A stretch of 64,000 nt of DNA from Micropterix aruncella (GCA_944548615.1 OX155961.1:14400639-14464638); one strand, 5' to 3'; shown: positions 1 to 11,589, counted from the stretch's first letter. Notes: generated by a model from the sequence alone, not told the origin. Numbers and translations: made by a program.

Positions 1-158
1 CATATTTGGTGCGGTGTAAGATTTGACCTTGACGGGCAGTTTTAATGCGAAAAAGTGACAACTGGTCATCTCACACTCCGCTCTAGCGTATTGCCCTGTC
101 TCGTTCACACGGACTAATTTCCGATTTTAGTTCACGAAGAAACGCAATCGAGCCCATT
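1..158. mobile_element. Right half of a palindromic MITE (copy A)
   Basis: This matches the right half of the complete element at 19561-19868, including the terminal motif CGCAATCGAGCCCATT. The left half lies outside the window. Confidence 0.7.
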
Positions 159-164
159 AAAGTA

Positions 165-204
165 CCTAATTATTATGAATATGTGTATATTCATAATAAT
201 TAGG
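165..204. repeat. Perfect 17-bp-arm hairpin (copy A)
   Basis: CCTAATTATTATGAATA is followed by a 6-nt loop (182-187) and its exact reverse complement. The same hairpin is intact at 19873-19912 in copy B. It directly follows the MITE end. It may be a small palindromic insertion; no function can be assigned. Confidence 0.85.
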
Positions 205-910
205 AAAACCTGTATAGCAAATAGAAATTGAAATCTTAATGTAAATATTAATAAAATAATAAACCTATGATTTAAAATTTCGTTTGTAAAATCATAATTG
301 TTTATTTTTTCGGATGGGATACCGTAATAGACACGTTCAGAAAGTCATCTATTGGGCTACTGAACATATGAGATGATAAATTAATATTTGGAATCATAAG
401 TGACATCTACATGTTGCATGTCATAGTTAAATACTAGCTGCTAAAACGTAGTACATATAAGGTACAAGAAATTGTTAATTTGATAATTTCTATTGAGATC
501 TTATAACTTCGAAAGAGCTCGTTTTTCAATTCTTTATGAGCTTAGAGCATTCAAAAGTTGAGATGGAGATGAGGAACAATAACTGAGGTTGGGTAGTTTG
601 TGAGTCACTGATACTATTTGTATCAGTAAAAAAAGAAAATATTTGGTATAATCGGAATGTGAAAGTATGGTAAACGATTCAATCAGATTGATAACTTAAT
701 AATTATCGTCAACCAAAACCACAATTTGCGTGACATTGCTTTTAACTCGACTAGGACAGAATTGTCTAGTTTTGGGTAGGTTTATCGTGAGTAATATAGG
801 GTAAGTTTCGAATCTACAGAGCTCGCGCTAGCACACGTGTAAAAATATAAATTATTTTTTAGGGATCATTAAAGGGATCTGGATTTTGTGGGAGGATTTC
901 TCGTTAAGTT
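205..910. other. Non-coding upstream region of CPR-1A
   Basis: AT-rich sequence with no supported gene. It is shared with copy B at about 19913-20629 with scattered substitutions and a 9-bp indel near 700 (copy B has an extra ATAACGATA-like stretch). Confidence 0.6.
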
Positions 911-917
911 TATAAAA
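911..917 (+). promoter_or_regulatory. TATA box candidate for CPR-1A
   Basis: TATAAAA lies about 190-270 bp upstream of the CPR-1 exon and is conserved in copy B (20630-20636). No clear initiator is seen about 30 bp further on, so this is weaker than the CPR-2 to CPR-5 promoters. Confidence 0.45.
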
Positions 918-1178
918 GGTTGTTTTTTTCTCCAGAGTTGTTCCGTCTTGTCTTTGATTTTTGTGAAATGAGTTCGGAAATAATTACGTTTAGCCAGTAT
1001 ATTAGATAGCGAAATATGTTTCTTAAATTCTTTATATTTATTCCGAACTGTCGTTAAGCAAGAGTAGAGATTTTCTCCGTAACTTTTTTATTCCAGGATA
1101 TCACGTTTTATGTTTTGTATCACATGTGTGGTATTTGTGTCAAACCAATGAATAAATTACTAATACAATTGGTTACAG

Positions 1179-1952
1179 GGGATTATAATAGCGTGTCTAC
1201 TGGCATTGAGCAACGCGCAGCTACCTCTATTCCCAAAATATAAAGGCATTGCTTTTATTGATCCTGAAGCACCACCTCTAGTCGCATCAGCTAAACCGGG
1301 TCAAATAATATCAGCTGCTATTCAAGCAGTATCAGTTGCTGCTCCAACGCCAACAGCAGCTGCTCCAACGGCAACAGAAACAGCTCTAACACCTTCAGTA
1401 GCAGATCCAATGCTAACAGAAGCTGCTCCAACGCCAACAGAAACTGCTTCAACGCCAATGAAAGCCGCTCCAGCGACGACAGCACCTGCGTTAACACCAG
1501 AAGATCTAACGCAAAATGAAGTAATAGAACCATGGACAGGATCGCCGGCTCCTTCAGTGCTACTTAATAATCCATCCATAAGTGTTCCAGTTGAACCAAC
1601 TTTCTTTATTAATCCATTGCACAACAATTTATTCTTACCAACTACAGTGTCAAATATAGAGGATGAAAATCCAGCAATTCAATACGAAACTCGAAACGAA
1701 ATAGTCAATAATGAATACGATATACCTCAATATGAATTCCAGTACTCGGTTGCTGAACCAAGTACTGGTGATTTTAAAAACCAACACGAATCCAGACTTG
1801 CTGATGAAGTCACTGGGTCGTACTCAATTTTGCAACCCAATGGAAAATGGAGAATCGTCGATTACAGAGCTAACGACATAGATGGATACATAGCCTTGGT
1901 CAGATACGAGGATGCTGTATTTGGTGATAGACACAACTTTCCCCGACGTTAA
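1179..1952 (+). CDS. RR-2 cuticular protein CPR-1A (main coding exon)
   Basis: Structural protein of the cuticle that should bind chitin through an RR-2 Rebers-Riddiford domain. The exon follows an acceptor (TTGGTTACAG) and opens in frame with a hydrophobic run, GIIIACLLALSNA, which reads as the end of a signal peptide cut before Gln. A Pro/Ala/Thr linker follows with repeated APTPT-like units. The RR-2 domain fills about the last 75 residues (YEFQYSV, TGDFKNQHESR, GSYSILQPNG, WRIVDYRAND). Exon 1 is not certain: ATG at 1110 with a donor at 1131 gives MFCITCV plus a 48-nt intron, which is very short; an extra exon at 968-996 also fits the frame. Copy B keeps the same options. Poly(A) site is lost in the N gap. 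Confidence 0.88.
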   Translation, partial: GIIIACLLALSNAQLPLFPKYKGIAFIDPEAPPLVASAKPGQIISAAIQAVSVAAPTPTAAAPTATETALTPSVADPMLTEAAPTPTETASTPMKAAPATTAPALTPEDLTQNEVIEPWTGSPAPSVLLNNPSISVPVEPTFFINPLHNNLFLPTTVSNIEDENPAIQYETRNEIVNNEYDIPQYEFQYSVAEPSTGDFKNQHESRLADEVTGSYSILQPNGKWRIVDYRANDIDGYIALVRYEDAVFGDRHNFPRR

Positions 1953-2011
1953 AACCAACACGCTGATTTAATTACTAGAGGCTTCAGCAAAATCAGAACT
2001 TTTGCTAATTA

Positions 2012-2211
2012 NNNNNNNNNNNNNNNNNNNNNNNNNNNNNNNNNNNNNNNNNNNNNNNNNNNNNNNNNNNNNNNNNNNNNNNNNNNNNNNNNNNNNNNNN
2101 NNNNNNNNNNNNNNNNNNNNNNNNNNNNNNNNNNNNNNNNNNNNNNNNNNNNNNNNNNNNNNNNNNNNNNNNNNNNNNNNNNNNNNNNNNNNNNNNNNNN
2201 NNNNNNNNNNN
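2012..2211. other. Assembly gap (200 Ns)
   Basis: Exactly 200 Ns. It begins right after sequence shared with copy B and ends inside an inverted Penelope-like fragment. The round length suggests a scaffolding placeholder rather than a measured gap. Confidence 0.98.
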
Positions 2212-2779
2212 TGTTTTACTTCAGAGTTTAGAATATGTTTATCCAATAGAGGAGCAGGGTATTTTCTTTCAAGAAGAGATTGCTTTAGATTATTGAGATA
2301 TTTATCTAAATTTTCTTTGTTGTTAACTAAACGGTGTCCGCGAATGGACATTGAATAGGGAATGGATCTCTTGGTGTGAAATGGATGACAGCTATCAAAG
2401 TGTAAATACTGTTCTTTATTTGTAGGTTTTATATGAATCGCGGTTTTAATTTTACCTTCGGAAATTGTTAAATCAACATCTAAGAAAGTAATTTGTGATT
2501 TAGAAATGGTATGAGTGAAATTCAAAGGGCCAAAATTATTTAGGTCGTCAAGAAAGGTTGTTAGAGTAGTTTGTCCGTGTGGCCAAATCATTACTATGTC
2601 GTCAATAAATCTATACCATAATATGGGTTTTAAATTTTGCGTTTGAAGAAAATTTTGCTCGAATAATCCCATGAAAAGGTTGGCATACGAAGGTGCCATT
2701 CGCGTGCCCATAGCAGTCCCTTTAATTTGAAGATAAAATTCATCTTCAAAGGAGAAAGCATTACACGTTAAGACAAACT
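2212..2779 (-). pseudogene. Inverted 5'-truncated Penelope-like fragment
   Basis: Reverse complement of about 4985-5552 of the neighbouring full element, covering RT motifs B and C (GTRMAPSYANLF, YRFIDDIVMIW). It differs from the full copy at a few sites: Ser for Pro after RMAP, and Asp for Tyr in FLDV-D/Y-LTI. The left edge is lost in the gap. A 13-bp filler separates it from the pseudo-LTR. An inverted truncated partner next to a full copy is a typical Penelope-like arrangement. Confidence 0.9.
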
Positions 2780-2792
2780 TAACACAAACACG

Positions 2793-3249
2793 TTAAAATA
2801 ACGTTTTGCACGGTTGGTTATGGTACCTTAACTAAATCGTGTAAAATATTATTAATCCATTTCTTTTTGTTCGATTCCTTGAATTTAAATTTTCAACGAA
2901 TTGTTCGATTTCAGAAATGTCACATATCTTGACGACGGCTGAGCCGAAATATTGATATACATTTTATAACAATCATTAATATTTAAGAAACACTAATCGC
3001 CTATTATTTTCCAGCATTCATTCTCGTCTCGCATTGTTGTGTTGCCGCTGTGTGAGGCCATTTTGATCGGATTCTAGTGCCACAGCAGGAAGCACCAGCA
3101 AACACTGAGGGAGGAGAAGAAGAAGGCGTGGAGTCACTCCTGGTCACCACAGACCAGATAAGTGCCCTTTCATTATTTTATCATTTCATTTATTTAGTGA
3201 TAAACATAATTTCAATTTGAAAAAATAATAATTTACACATTTACAATCA
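2793..3249 (+). repeat. Upstream pseudo-LTR of the Penelope-like element
   Basis: Direct repeat of 6291-6747, starting TTAAAATAACG and ending TTTACACATTTACAATCA. It should hold the promoter and 5' UTR. At 2930-2960 it carries a hammerhead-like segment: TTGACGA, a GGC-TGA-GCC hairpin, GAAA, then ATAT-TG-ATAT. Confidence 0.92.
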
Positions 3250-3297
3250 AATATTAAAATATTACCTAATTTTAATTATGTTGCAATCACATCCATT

Positions 3298-6228
3298 ATG
3301 TACACTCATTGGTTAAACCAAATAAATTACCATTCACTTAAGACAGCTAAATTCACGGGACACGTTGAATTTCTTTCTAAATGTTTAGAAAACAACATTT
3401 GCCCTAAAGGGTTATTACCAAAATTTCCTTTCGCAGCAATTAGTACAGAAATTCAATATGATTTCACCGCAATCCGTTTAAGGTATTCAATGGAAATTAC
3501 GTCTGTTTTGCGAAATGAATATCAAATTTTAGTTGATAAACATTTAAACTCACTGTGTTTTTATGTTAACATGATAACAACACATTCTGCTTTCTTATTT
3601 CAAGAAGCTCATAAAATAGTTAACAATTCTGTAACAGATTTACGAAATATTAGATTAAAACACGATAAAAAGTTCCTTAAATTACTAAAGAACTTTCAGA
3701 AAATTTGCATTATCCCAAGTAACAATACACGAAACATTTTGAATCCAGTTTCCATTTCAAATTACAGTCATTCCAATGTTAACAAAACAAGGAATTCAAA
3801 TTCACTTCGAAATGTTATCCCAGCAGTTCACCAAGGTACTCTTTCCTCTCCGATGCACACCCTATCAGTAAACCAAATTACTAACAATATATTTCCATTA
3901 GTATCAGATTCCGTACCAATACGTGCCACATTAGTAAACCAAATTAATAACAGTATAACACCATCAGTATCATATTCTAATAATATACAAGGTCCATCTC
4001 CTAGAGAAAAAAATGCTGTTAAAAACTTGTCATCCAAAGTAATTAACCACAATGAATATTTAGTATTAGCTAAAGGTCTAAATTTCACACCGACTCAAAA
4101 TGTGAACCATTTTAGTTTTGGTAATGATGTTGTTAAATTTTGTCGTAATTTAAGATGGCGCGAATTTTGGCATTCAAATCAAAAGAATAACAATAATAAT
4201 ATTAAATTACACAATGCACTAGCTCAATTTCGTCCACACTCCAATAAAGAACCCCCTCCATTACCAAAAAATCATCCGGTAGAAAATTTTATTACTATTT
4301 TATTAAACAAAGTAACACAGCCATCTTTTCTAAATAGCCTCAAGCCAACATCAAACTTGTCAGTAGATGAACGTGCAGCTCTTGAGAGTCTTAGCAAGGA
4401 TACCAGCATCGTCATTTTGCCGGCTGATAAAGGTTCCACTACTGTCATACTTAACAAAACTGACTATGTTACTGAAGGCTTGAGACAACTTAGAGATGAA
4501 ACTTTCTATAAAAAACTATCTAGAGATCCAAACAAAAATTTTGCAGTGAAAATAAAAAAATATATTGAACAAAATAAATCAAATGAAAAATTATCAGACG
4601 AAGATGTTAAAACTTTAATTCCTGATCCTATCAGAACTCCAAATTTTTACCTATTACCTAAAATTCACAAGCCTAATAATCCTGGACGACCAATAGTCGC
4701 AAGCTTTAACTCTCCGACAGAAAGAATTTCGGCTTTTGTAGATTATTTTTTACAACCTTTTGTGAAAAATCTAAATTCTCATATCAAAGACAGCTATCAT
4801 TTTATTGATATTTTAAAGAATACTGTAATTCCAAAGTCAGACGACCTATTATTTGTTACTATTGACGCCATATCCCTGTATACCAATATTCCTCATAATT
4901 TAGGATTGGAAGCCATTTCTTATTTTCTTGATGAGAGACCTCATCCTCAAATACCTTCTACGGATTTTCTTTGCAAATTAGCCGAGTTTGTCTTAACGTG
5001 TAATGCTTTCTCCTTTGAAGATGAATTTTATCTTCAAATTAAAGGGACTGCTATGGGCACGCGAATGGCACCTCCGTATGCCAACCTTTTCATGGGATTA
5101 TTCGAGCAAAATTTTCTTCAAACGCAAAATTTAAAACCCATATTATGGTATAGATTTATTGACGACATAGTAATGATTTGGCCACACGGACAAACTACTC
5201 TAACAACCTTTCTTGACGACCTAAATAATTTTGGCCCTTTGAATTTCACTCATACCATTTCTAAATCACAAATTACTTTCTTAGATGTTTATTTAACAAT
5301 TTCCGAAGGTAAAATTAAAACCGCGATTCATATAAAACCTACAAATAAAGAACAGTATTTACACTTTGATAGCTGTCATCCATTTCACACCAAGAGATCC
5401 ATTCCCTATTCAATGTCCATTCGCGGACACCGTTTAGTTAACAACAAAGAAAATTTAGATAAATATCTCAATAATCTAAAGCAATCTCTTCTTGAAAGAA
5501 AATACCCTGCTCCTCTATTGGATAAACATATTCTAAACTCTGAAGTAAAATATATACCAAAACCTAAAATTTCTTCAAATAAAAATAATAATAATAATAA
5601 AATCTTTCTTAGCACCACTTATTTTCCTGGTGCTGAGAAACTGCGAGATATATTATCTGATTTATTCCCCATCATTTCTAATGATGCATCCACTAAGGAT
5701 CTCTTAGATTCACCGCCAATTTTATCTTTCCGCAGACCACCTAATATTAGATCAATATTAAACAAAACAAAAAATAATCAAAATTTCTCTATTGGTAATA
5801 ATACTTTTGGGCTTCAACCTTGTGGTCGTCCACGTTGTAAAACTTGTCCTCTGTTAGATCTAAGTCCTTTTTTTACCAGTCCAAATACTACTAATAGTTA
5901 CAGGGTTCCCTTTCATTGCAGTTGTATTTCAAAAAATATAGTATATCAACTTCTGTGCAGGACTTGTGATGCCTTTTATATCGGTGAAACAACAACACCA
6001 CTTAATATTAGACTAAATAATCATAGGGCTAGTGTAGGAAATGAAAGCCAACTCCCAATATCTTTGCATGCCAGGGCGCATAATTTATCTTTTGATCAAT
6101 GTTTTAAAGTTAAAATAATAAAATGCCTTGGGGATAATGCAAAAGAAAGGGACGTCAAATCTTGGGAATTGGCTTATATTTATATTTTAGGCGCTTGCAA
6201 AGGTTCCGGTCTCAATAGGCAAAATTAA
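3298..6228 (+). CDS. Penelope-like reverse transcriptase / GIY-YIG endonuclease
   Basis: 976-residue protein expected to nick the target and copy the element RNA into the break. The N-terminal 360 residues are Asn-rich with no motif I recognise. RT fingers begin near residue 373 (LPADKGSTTVIL), then LPKIHKPNNPGRPIVASF. Motif A is near 520 (TIDAISLYTNIPH), motif B near 585 (GTAMGTRMAPPYANLF), and motif C near 617 (YRFIDDIVMIW, catalytic Asp pair). A Cys cluster follows near 840 (CGRPRCKTC). The GIY-YIG nuclease lies near 890 (AFYIGETTTPLNIRLNNHR). The ORF has no break, and its length fits the family. The first Met after the pseudo-LTR was taken as start. Tyr replaces Asp in FLDVYLTI compared with the inverted fragment, a possible private mutation. 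Confidence 0.94.
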   Translation: MYTHWLNQINYHSLKTAKFTGHVEFLSKCLENNICPKGLLPKFPFAAISTEIQYDFTAIRLRYSMEITSVLRNEYQILVDKHLNSLCFYVNMITTHSAFLFQEAHKIVNNSVTDLRNIRLKHDKKFLKLLKNFQKICIIPSNNTRNILNPVSISNYSHSNVNKTRNSNSLRNVIPAVHQGTLSSPMHTLSVNQITNNIFPLVSDSVPIRATLVNQINNSITPSVSYSNNIQGPSPREKNAVKNLSSKVINHNEYLVLAKGLNFTPTQNVNHFSFGNDVVKFCRNLRWREFWHSNQKNNNNNIKLHNALAQFRPHSNKEPPPLPKNHPVENFITILLNKVTQPSFLNSLKPTSNLSVDERAALESLSKDTSIVILPADKGSTTVILNKTDYVTEGLRQLRDETFYKKLSRDPNKNFAVKIKKYIEQNKSNEKLSDEDVKTLIPDPIRTPNFYLLPKIHKPNNPGRPIVASFNSPTERISAFVDYFLQPFVKNLNSHIKDSYHFIDILKNTVIPKSDDLLFVTIDAISLYTNIPHNLGLEAISYFLDERPHPQIPSTDFLCKLAEFVLTCNAFSFEDEFYLQIKGTAMGTRMAPPYANLFMGLFEQNFLQTQNLKPILWYRFIDDIVMIWPHGQTTLTTFLDDLNNFGPLNFTHTISKSQITFLDVYLTISEGKIKTAIHIKPTNKEQYLHFDSCHPFHTKRSIPYSMSIRGHRLVNNKENLDKYLNNLKQSLLERKYPAPLLDKHILNSEVKYIPKPKISSNKNNNNNKIFLSTTYFPGAEKLRDILSDLFPIISNDASTKDLLDSPPILSFRRPPNIRSILNKTKNNQNFSIGNNTFGLQPCGRPRCKTCPLLDLSPFFTSPNTTNSYRVPFHCSCISKNIVYQLLCRTCDAFYIGETTTPLNIRLNNHRASVGNESQLPISLHARAHNLSFDQCFKVKIIKCLGDNAKERDVKSWELAYIYILGACKGSGLNRQN

Positions 6229-6290
6229 TAAGGTTTATCATATTATCATAATCATCAAATGCTTTTTCTTTTAATTTATAATCATTCATA

Positions 6291-6932
<642 letters not shown>

Positions 6933-7207
6933 AAGTCGGGTTTATTCGAACACTTATAACTCGAGAACGGTTGGACCGATTTTCATGGTTTTTTATTTGT
7001 AGTATTTGTCTCCGTCCCGAATAGCAGAATAACTATTAAAAACAAAATTGGTAAATTGAAGAAAAATAAAAATTAAAGAAAAAACATTTTCCCGTACAAA
7101 ATGTAAATCCGTGTTTTTCTCATGGTTAATTTTACATGGCATGTTCACGTGTCGGCAAATCATCCGCTTTATTTGTTGTTGCGCATGATAAAGAAATAAA
7201 AATTGTC

Positions 7208-7688
<481 letters not shown>

Positions 7689-7716
7689 ATTGGTTTTTTG
7701 TAAAATCTTTTTTTTA

Positions 7717-8319
<603 letters not shown>

Positions 8320-8324
8320 GTAGT

Positions 8325-8830
8325 AGTCTTTATTTATAAAAAAGATACAAATTACATGTCACAATTCCCCACTAAGGTTAGTGCTTTTCGGTGGGTAACT
8401 AACAATAATGTGTTCATATCCGACTTATATTATCTATTACCTATTATACTTATAATAATTTTATCTTTTATAATACCTATTATACTATAATAACTTTTAA
8501 CTTTAAGTATATGTATTGACTTCCTAACCTAACCTATATCTCCTATCATAACCAGCTGAAGATACACTTATAAATATTTACAGTAAATAAATGCTTATCC
8601 ACTAAATTTATATACCTACTTCCTAATCTTACCTAACCTATACTAATTATCCTGGTATAGTTACTTTGTTTACAATTACAATAACAAATGATTACACTAA
8701 TAAAATGATTCATACTAGATATCTATACCTATGCCCTAACATAACCTAACTTATCTTAATTAGCTTGGTTTACCCTAATTATTCTACATAAGGATGGTAA
8801 TGTTAATTTAGTCTAATAGATTTTTTACTT
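8325..8830. repeat. Dispersed repeat with CCTAA-rich segments, copy 1
   Basis: Shares long stretches with 29567-30355: GATACAAATTACATGTCAC, CCCCACTAAGG, TAACTAACAATAATGTG, and several CCTAACCTAAC-like runs. No ORF. Likely a non-autonomous element or LINE 3' UTR. The CCTAA runs recall the insect telomere repeat TTAGG but are short and scattered. Confidence 0.75.
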
Positions 8831-9299
8831 GTTATAGTTATGCTAATGCTTTTACATATTTATGCTAAATCCCAAGGTGCTTCAATGAATATCACAAGGT
8901 GCTTTAATGAAGAGAATTAAACCGAGTGCATCCCATGCTGCACAATATCTAAATAGTTTAGTTCAATCATGTCTTGCTGACACGCGATTGATGTACTTGA
9001 TTTTTGTACTTTTATTTATTTTGTATTCATTGTATTACTTTCAGAAAATCATAAATAAAGTTCAGCTAATCTGTAACAAGACATTCATTGAATGTTAGGC
9101 GGTACGAAGTTCGCAGGGTCAGCTAGTATAATATAAAAAGGAAATATTAGGAGAGTTACATGAAATAATTATAGATAGAGATTTTTCTATTTTCACTGTT
9201 CTGTATCGGTTAATACGGTCTCTTTATGGTACTCCTTTAATCTTTAATGAATGAAAAATAGAATTTTGACATAGAATCGCCTCCGTTTTCCTAAGTGTG

Positions 9300-9530
9300 A
9301 CCGTATTTTTAATCATTACTTTTTGGTATTACCCGAAATTTTGCGGTTATCAGAACTTTTTTGCTTATAGTAGTAATAGCATGAAATAACTTGTGTTGTA
9401 TTATGGAATGATGAAGTTTTATTCTAAATAAAGTCATATTTGATTTAAATAGTATCAATAAAATGACTTAGGAGCTTCCAAATTATTGAAAATTTGTAGG
9501 TATATGAAAATTGTCAAGTCCCAAATTCAT
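9300..9530. repeat. Partial extra copy of the 9651-11581 repeat
   Basis: ACCCGAAATTTTGCGG, TTTGCTTATAGTAGTAAT and AAAATGACTTAGGAGCTTCC recur in inverted order at 10020-10200 and, across the inserted foldback, at 11449-11480. This suggests an inverted or nested duplication of the same unit. Confidence 0.65.
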
Positions 9531-10188
9531 TATTAAATAAAACTAAACGGTATTTAGAACAAAGCTTTATTATAAAAAGCTCTGTAATTTATAGCCGTTC
9601 CAGTGACCGGCTACATATATTATAATATCAATAATATGTATTCAAGAATATACAGGATGTTTGGTAGATAAACCGATATTTTTTTTTTGGTGATTGAAGG
9701 GTTATTTGCTAGCTTTTACCCATGGACCCTATGTCCTAGAAGCCAATGTATTTTTTTATTTTATTTTATTAGCCGAAATTTTGCGTTTAAGCTGTCATAA
9801 CTTTTTTGATTATAGTAGTAATGACACAAAATAATTATAACTTTTAGTATATTCTGCATTGCATGCGTTGATTGCTTTTTTCAAATCGGTTTCGTTATTA
9901 TCTCTTATTTTGACCAAATACTGAATGTTTTCTATTACATGTCATAGAAACGGTTATAAAATATAGAGCTTTTTAATATAAATCTAGGTTAAAATGCCTT
10001 TTAGCTTTTTTTATAATCAATTTAGAACTTAACAATTTTCATACATCTACACATTTTTAAGAATTTAGAAGCTCATAAGTCATTTTATTAAAACTATTCG
10101 CGTCAAGTTATAATTTATTTAGAATAACAATATACGTTGCTGAAGTTACACAAGTTATTTCGTGATATTACTACCATAAGCAAAAGTT

Positions 10189-10202
10189 ATGACTACTTAA
10201 CA
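10189..10202 (+). repeat. 14-bp target-site duplication, left copy
   Basis: ATGACTACTTAACA, repeated exactly at 11435-11448, bounds the foldback element. Confidence 0.85.
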
Positions 10203-11434
10203 ACTTGGGTGGTCGACTACAATGGGCGAGCCCGTCACCATAGGGAGTTTTAACGATTAGTCGTTCTATCTCCATAGAGTGAGCGTAGAAGACTTTGGAC
10301 AAAAACAATCCGCCGTCTAGCTACGCCACAACCCGTAAGAGACCAACGCCTTACCGTGAGATAGAAAGTAATGATTACCTGGCGGGCCCGACACTCTCGC
10401 CCTTACTTCCAATTGTGACCAGATTTCTCCGGTCTCTCGATTGGCTCCGAGTTCGAGGTCGCTTGCGCGGTCCTCTCCCTTACGAAGCGGTGAAACGGTG
10501 AATACCGAATCTATCGCTGACCATGGCGTCCTTTGCCCGCCTCTTACCCAGGATCGGATGGCCAATGGTCATTTCAAGAGCAGTCGCCGTAAGGTACGCA
10601 ACCACCCCCGCTCTATAGGAAACAATTCAGCTTCCAGACTCCCCCGACTGTTAGTCAGAGTCAACCACACTGGGTCAACCAGTCTCCCCTGGGAATCAAA
10701 CCTCTGGCGCCCCTGGACGGTCTGCGCACCGTGCGGGGTTTGCTCCAATCGGTTGTGCTTTCCGACTAACAGTCGGGGGAGTCTGGGAACTGTATTGTTT
10801 CCTATAGAGCGGGGGTGGTTGCGTACCTTATGGCGACTGCTCTGGAATTGACCATTGGCCATCCGATCCCGGGTAAGAGGCGGGCAAAGGACGCCTTGGT
10901 CCGCGAAGATTCGGTGCACTCCGTTTCACCGCTTCATAAGGGAGAGGACCGCGCAAGCGACCTCGAACTCGGAACCAATCGAGAGACCGGAGAAATCTGG
11001 TCACAATTGGAAGTGAGGGCGCGAGTTCTCGAGCCCGCCGGGTTTACTCCTGGCTTACTCGCGGTAAGGCGTTGGACTCTCACGGGTTGTGACGTAGCTG
11101 GACGTAGAATGTACTGTCCAAAGTCTCTACGTTCACTGCAGGGCGATAGAACGACTAATCGTTAAAACGTCCTGTGGTGACGGGCTCGCCCGTTGTAGTT
11201 GACACCGCAAGATGTTAGTCAGAGTGCACAATCGATTGGCTTGCGCCGCATGGTGCGCAGACCGTCCAGGAGCGCCAGAGGTTTGATTCCCAGGGGAAAC
11301 TGACCAAGGCCAGAGTCCTACCCAGGTTCGCACCCCGTGCGTGGAGGGCGTCGGATGGGTATTGACTCGTGAGTGTGACCGACCCTGAACACATGGGTCT
11401 TCGTGGCCAACCCATCATGGGCCCGTTAGCTCCC
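10203..11434 (+). mobile_element. GGGCGARCCC-family foldback element, copy 1
   Basis: 1232 bp, GC-rich against its surroundings. Segment A (10216-10650) is followed by an inverted m module (10651-10757), inverted A (10758-11206), a direct m module (11217-11310) and a tail ending GGGCCCGTTAGCTCCC. Copy 2 at 43402-44069 has the simple order A-m-tail and the same tail against its duplication. The inverted arms are about 435 bp. The head carries a stable hairpin (GGGCGAGCCC). Module m contains GGTTTGATTCC, close to a pol III B box, but no A box or tRNA fold is clear. Frames through it are not conserved as coding. Confidence 0.82.
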
Positions 11435-11448
11435 ATGACTACTTAACA
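11435..11448 (+). repeat. 14-bp target-site duplication, right copy
   Basis: Exact repeat of 10189-10202. Confidence 0.85.
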
Positions 11449-11589
11449 GCAATATTTCGGGTAACACCAAAACATTATGATTCTAAAAAACGATGACAAT
11501 TAGGACAATAGGTGAAAGCTAGCAAATCACCTCCCAAATTCCTCAACAAAAAAAAACGGTTATTCTGCCAAACATCCTGTATAAAAAGT

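Larger units (their letters stand above)
1..2011 (+). repeat. Duplicated 2-kb block, copy A
   Basis: This block repeats at 19709-21730 in the same orientation. It covers the right half of a MITE, a 17-bp-arm hairpin, the CPR-1 upstream region and the CPR-1 coding exon. By eye I count about 11 substitutions and 3 small indels in the 1.18 kb upstream of the coding exon, and 10 substitutions in the 774-bp exon, so roughly 1% divergence. Copy A is cut by the window start on the left and by a run of Ns on the right. It may be a recent segmental duplication or a second haplotype left in the assembly. Confidence 0.95.
9651..11581. mobile_element. TIR element interrupted by a foldback insertion
   Basis: TACAGGATGTTTGG at 9651-9664 is the inverse of CCAAACATCCTGTA at 11568-11581, and similarity continues inward (AAACCGATTTTTT, ATTTGCTAGCTTT). 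TA lies on both sides, fitting a TA target duplication of mariner type. The 1232-bp foldback and its 14-bp duplication sit inside; without them the element is about 685 bp. No ORF. Confidence 0.7.

Noticed and set aside
1318..1627. Two minus-strand frames across CPR-1A (and 21037-21346 across CPR-1B)
   Set aside because: Shadows of the repetitive Pro/Ala/Thr linker on the other strand; no motif and no separate signals.
8520..8640. Interstitial telomere array
   Set aside because: CCTAA units occur only two or three in a row and are part of a dispersed repeat also found at 29567.
10690..10750. tRNA gene or tRNA-derived SINE head
   Set aside because: Only a B-box-like GGTTTGATTCC is present; no A box, cloverleaf or CCA-side stem could be drawn.
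10295..11436. Several 65-136-codon frames inside the foldback element
   Set aside because: They occur on both strands of GC-rich inverted arms and are not kept open in the copy at 43402-44069.
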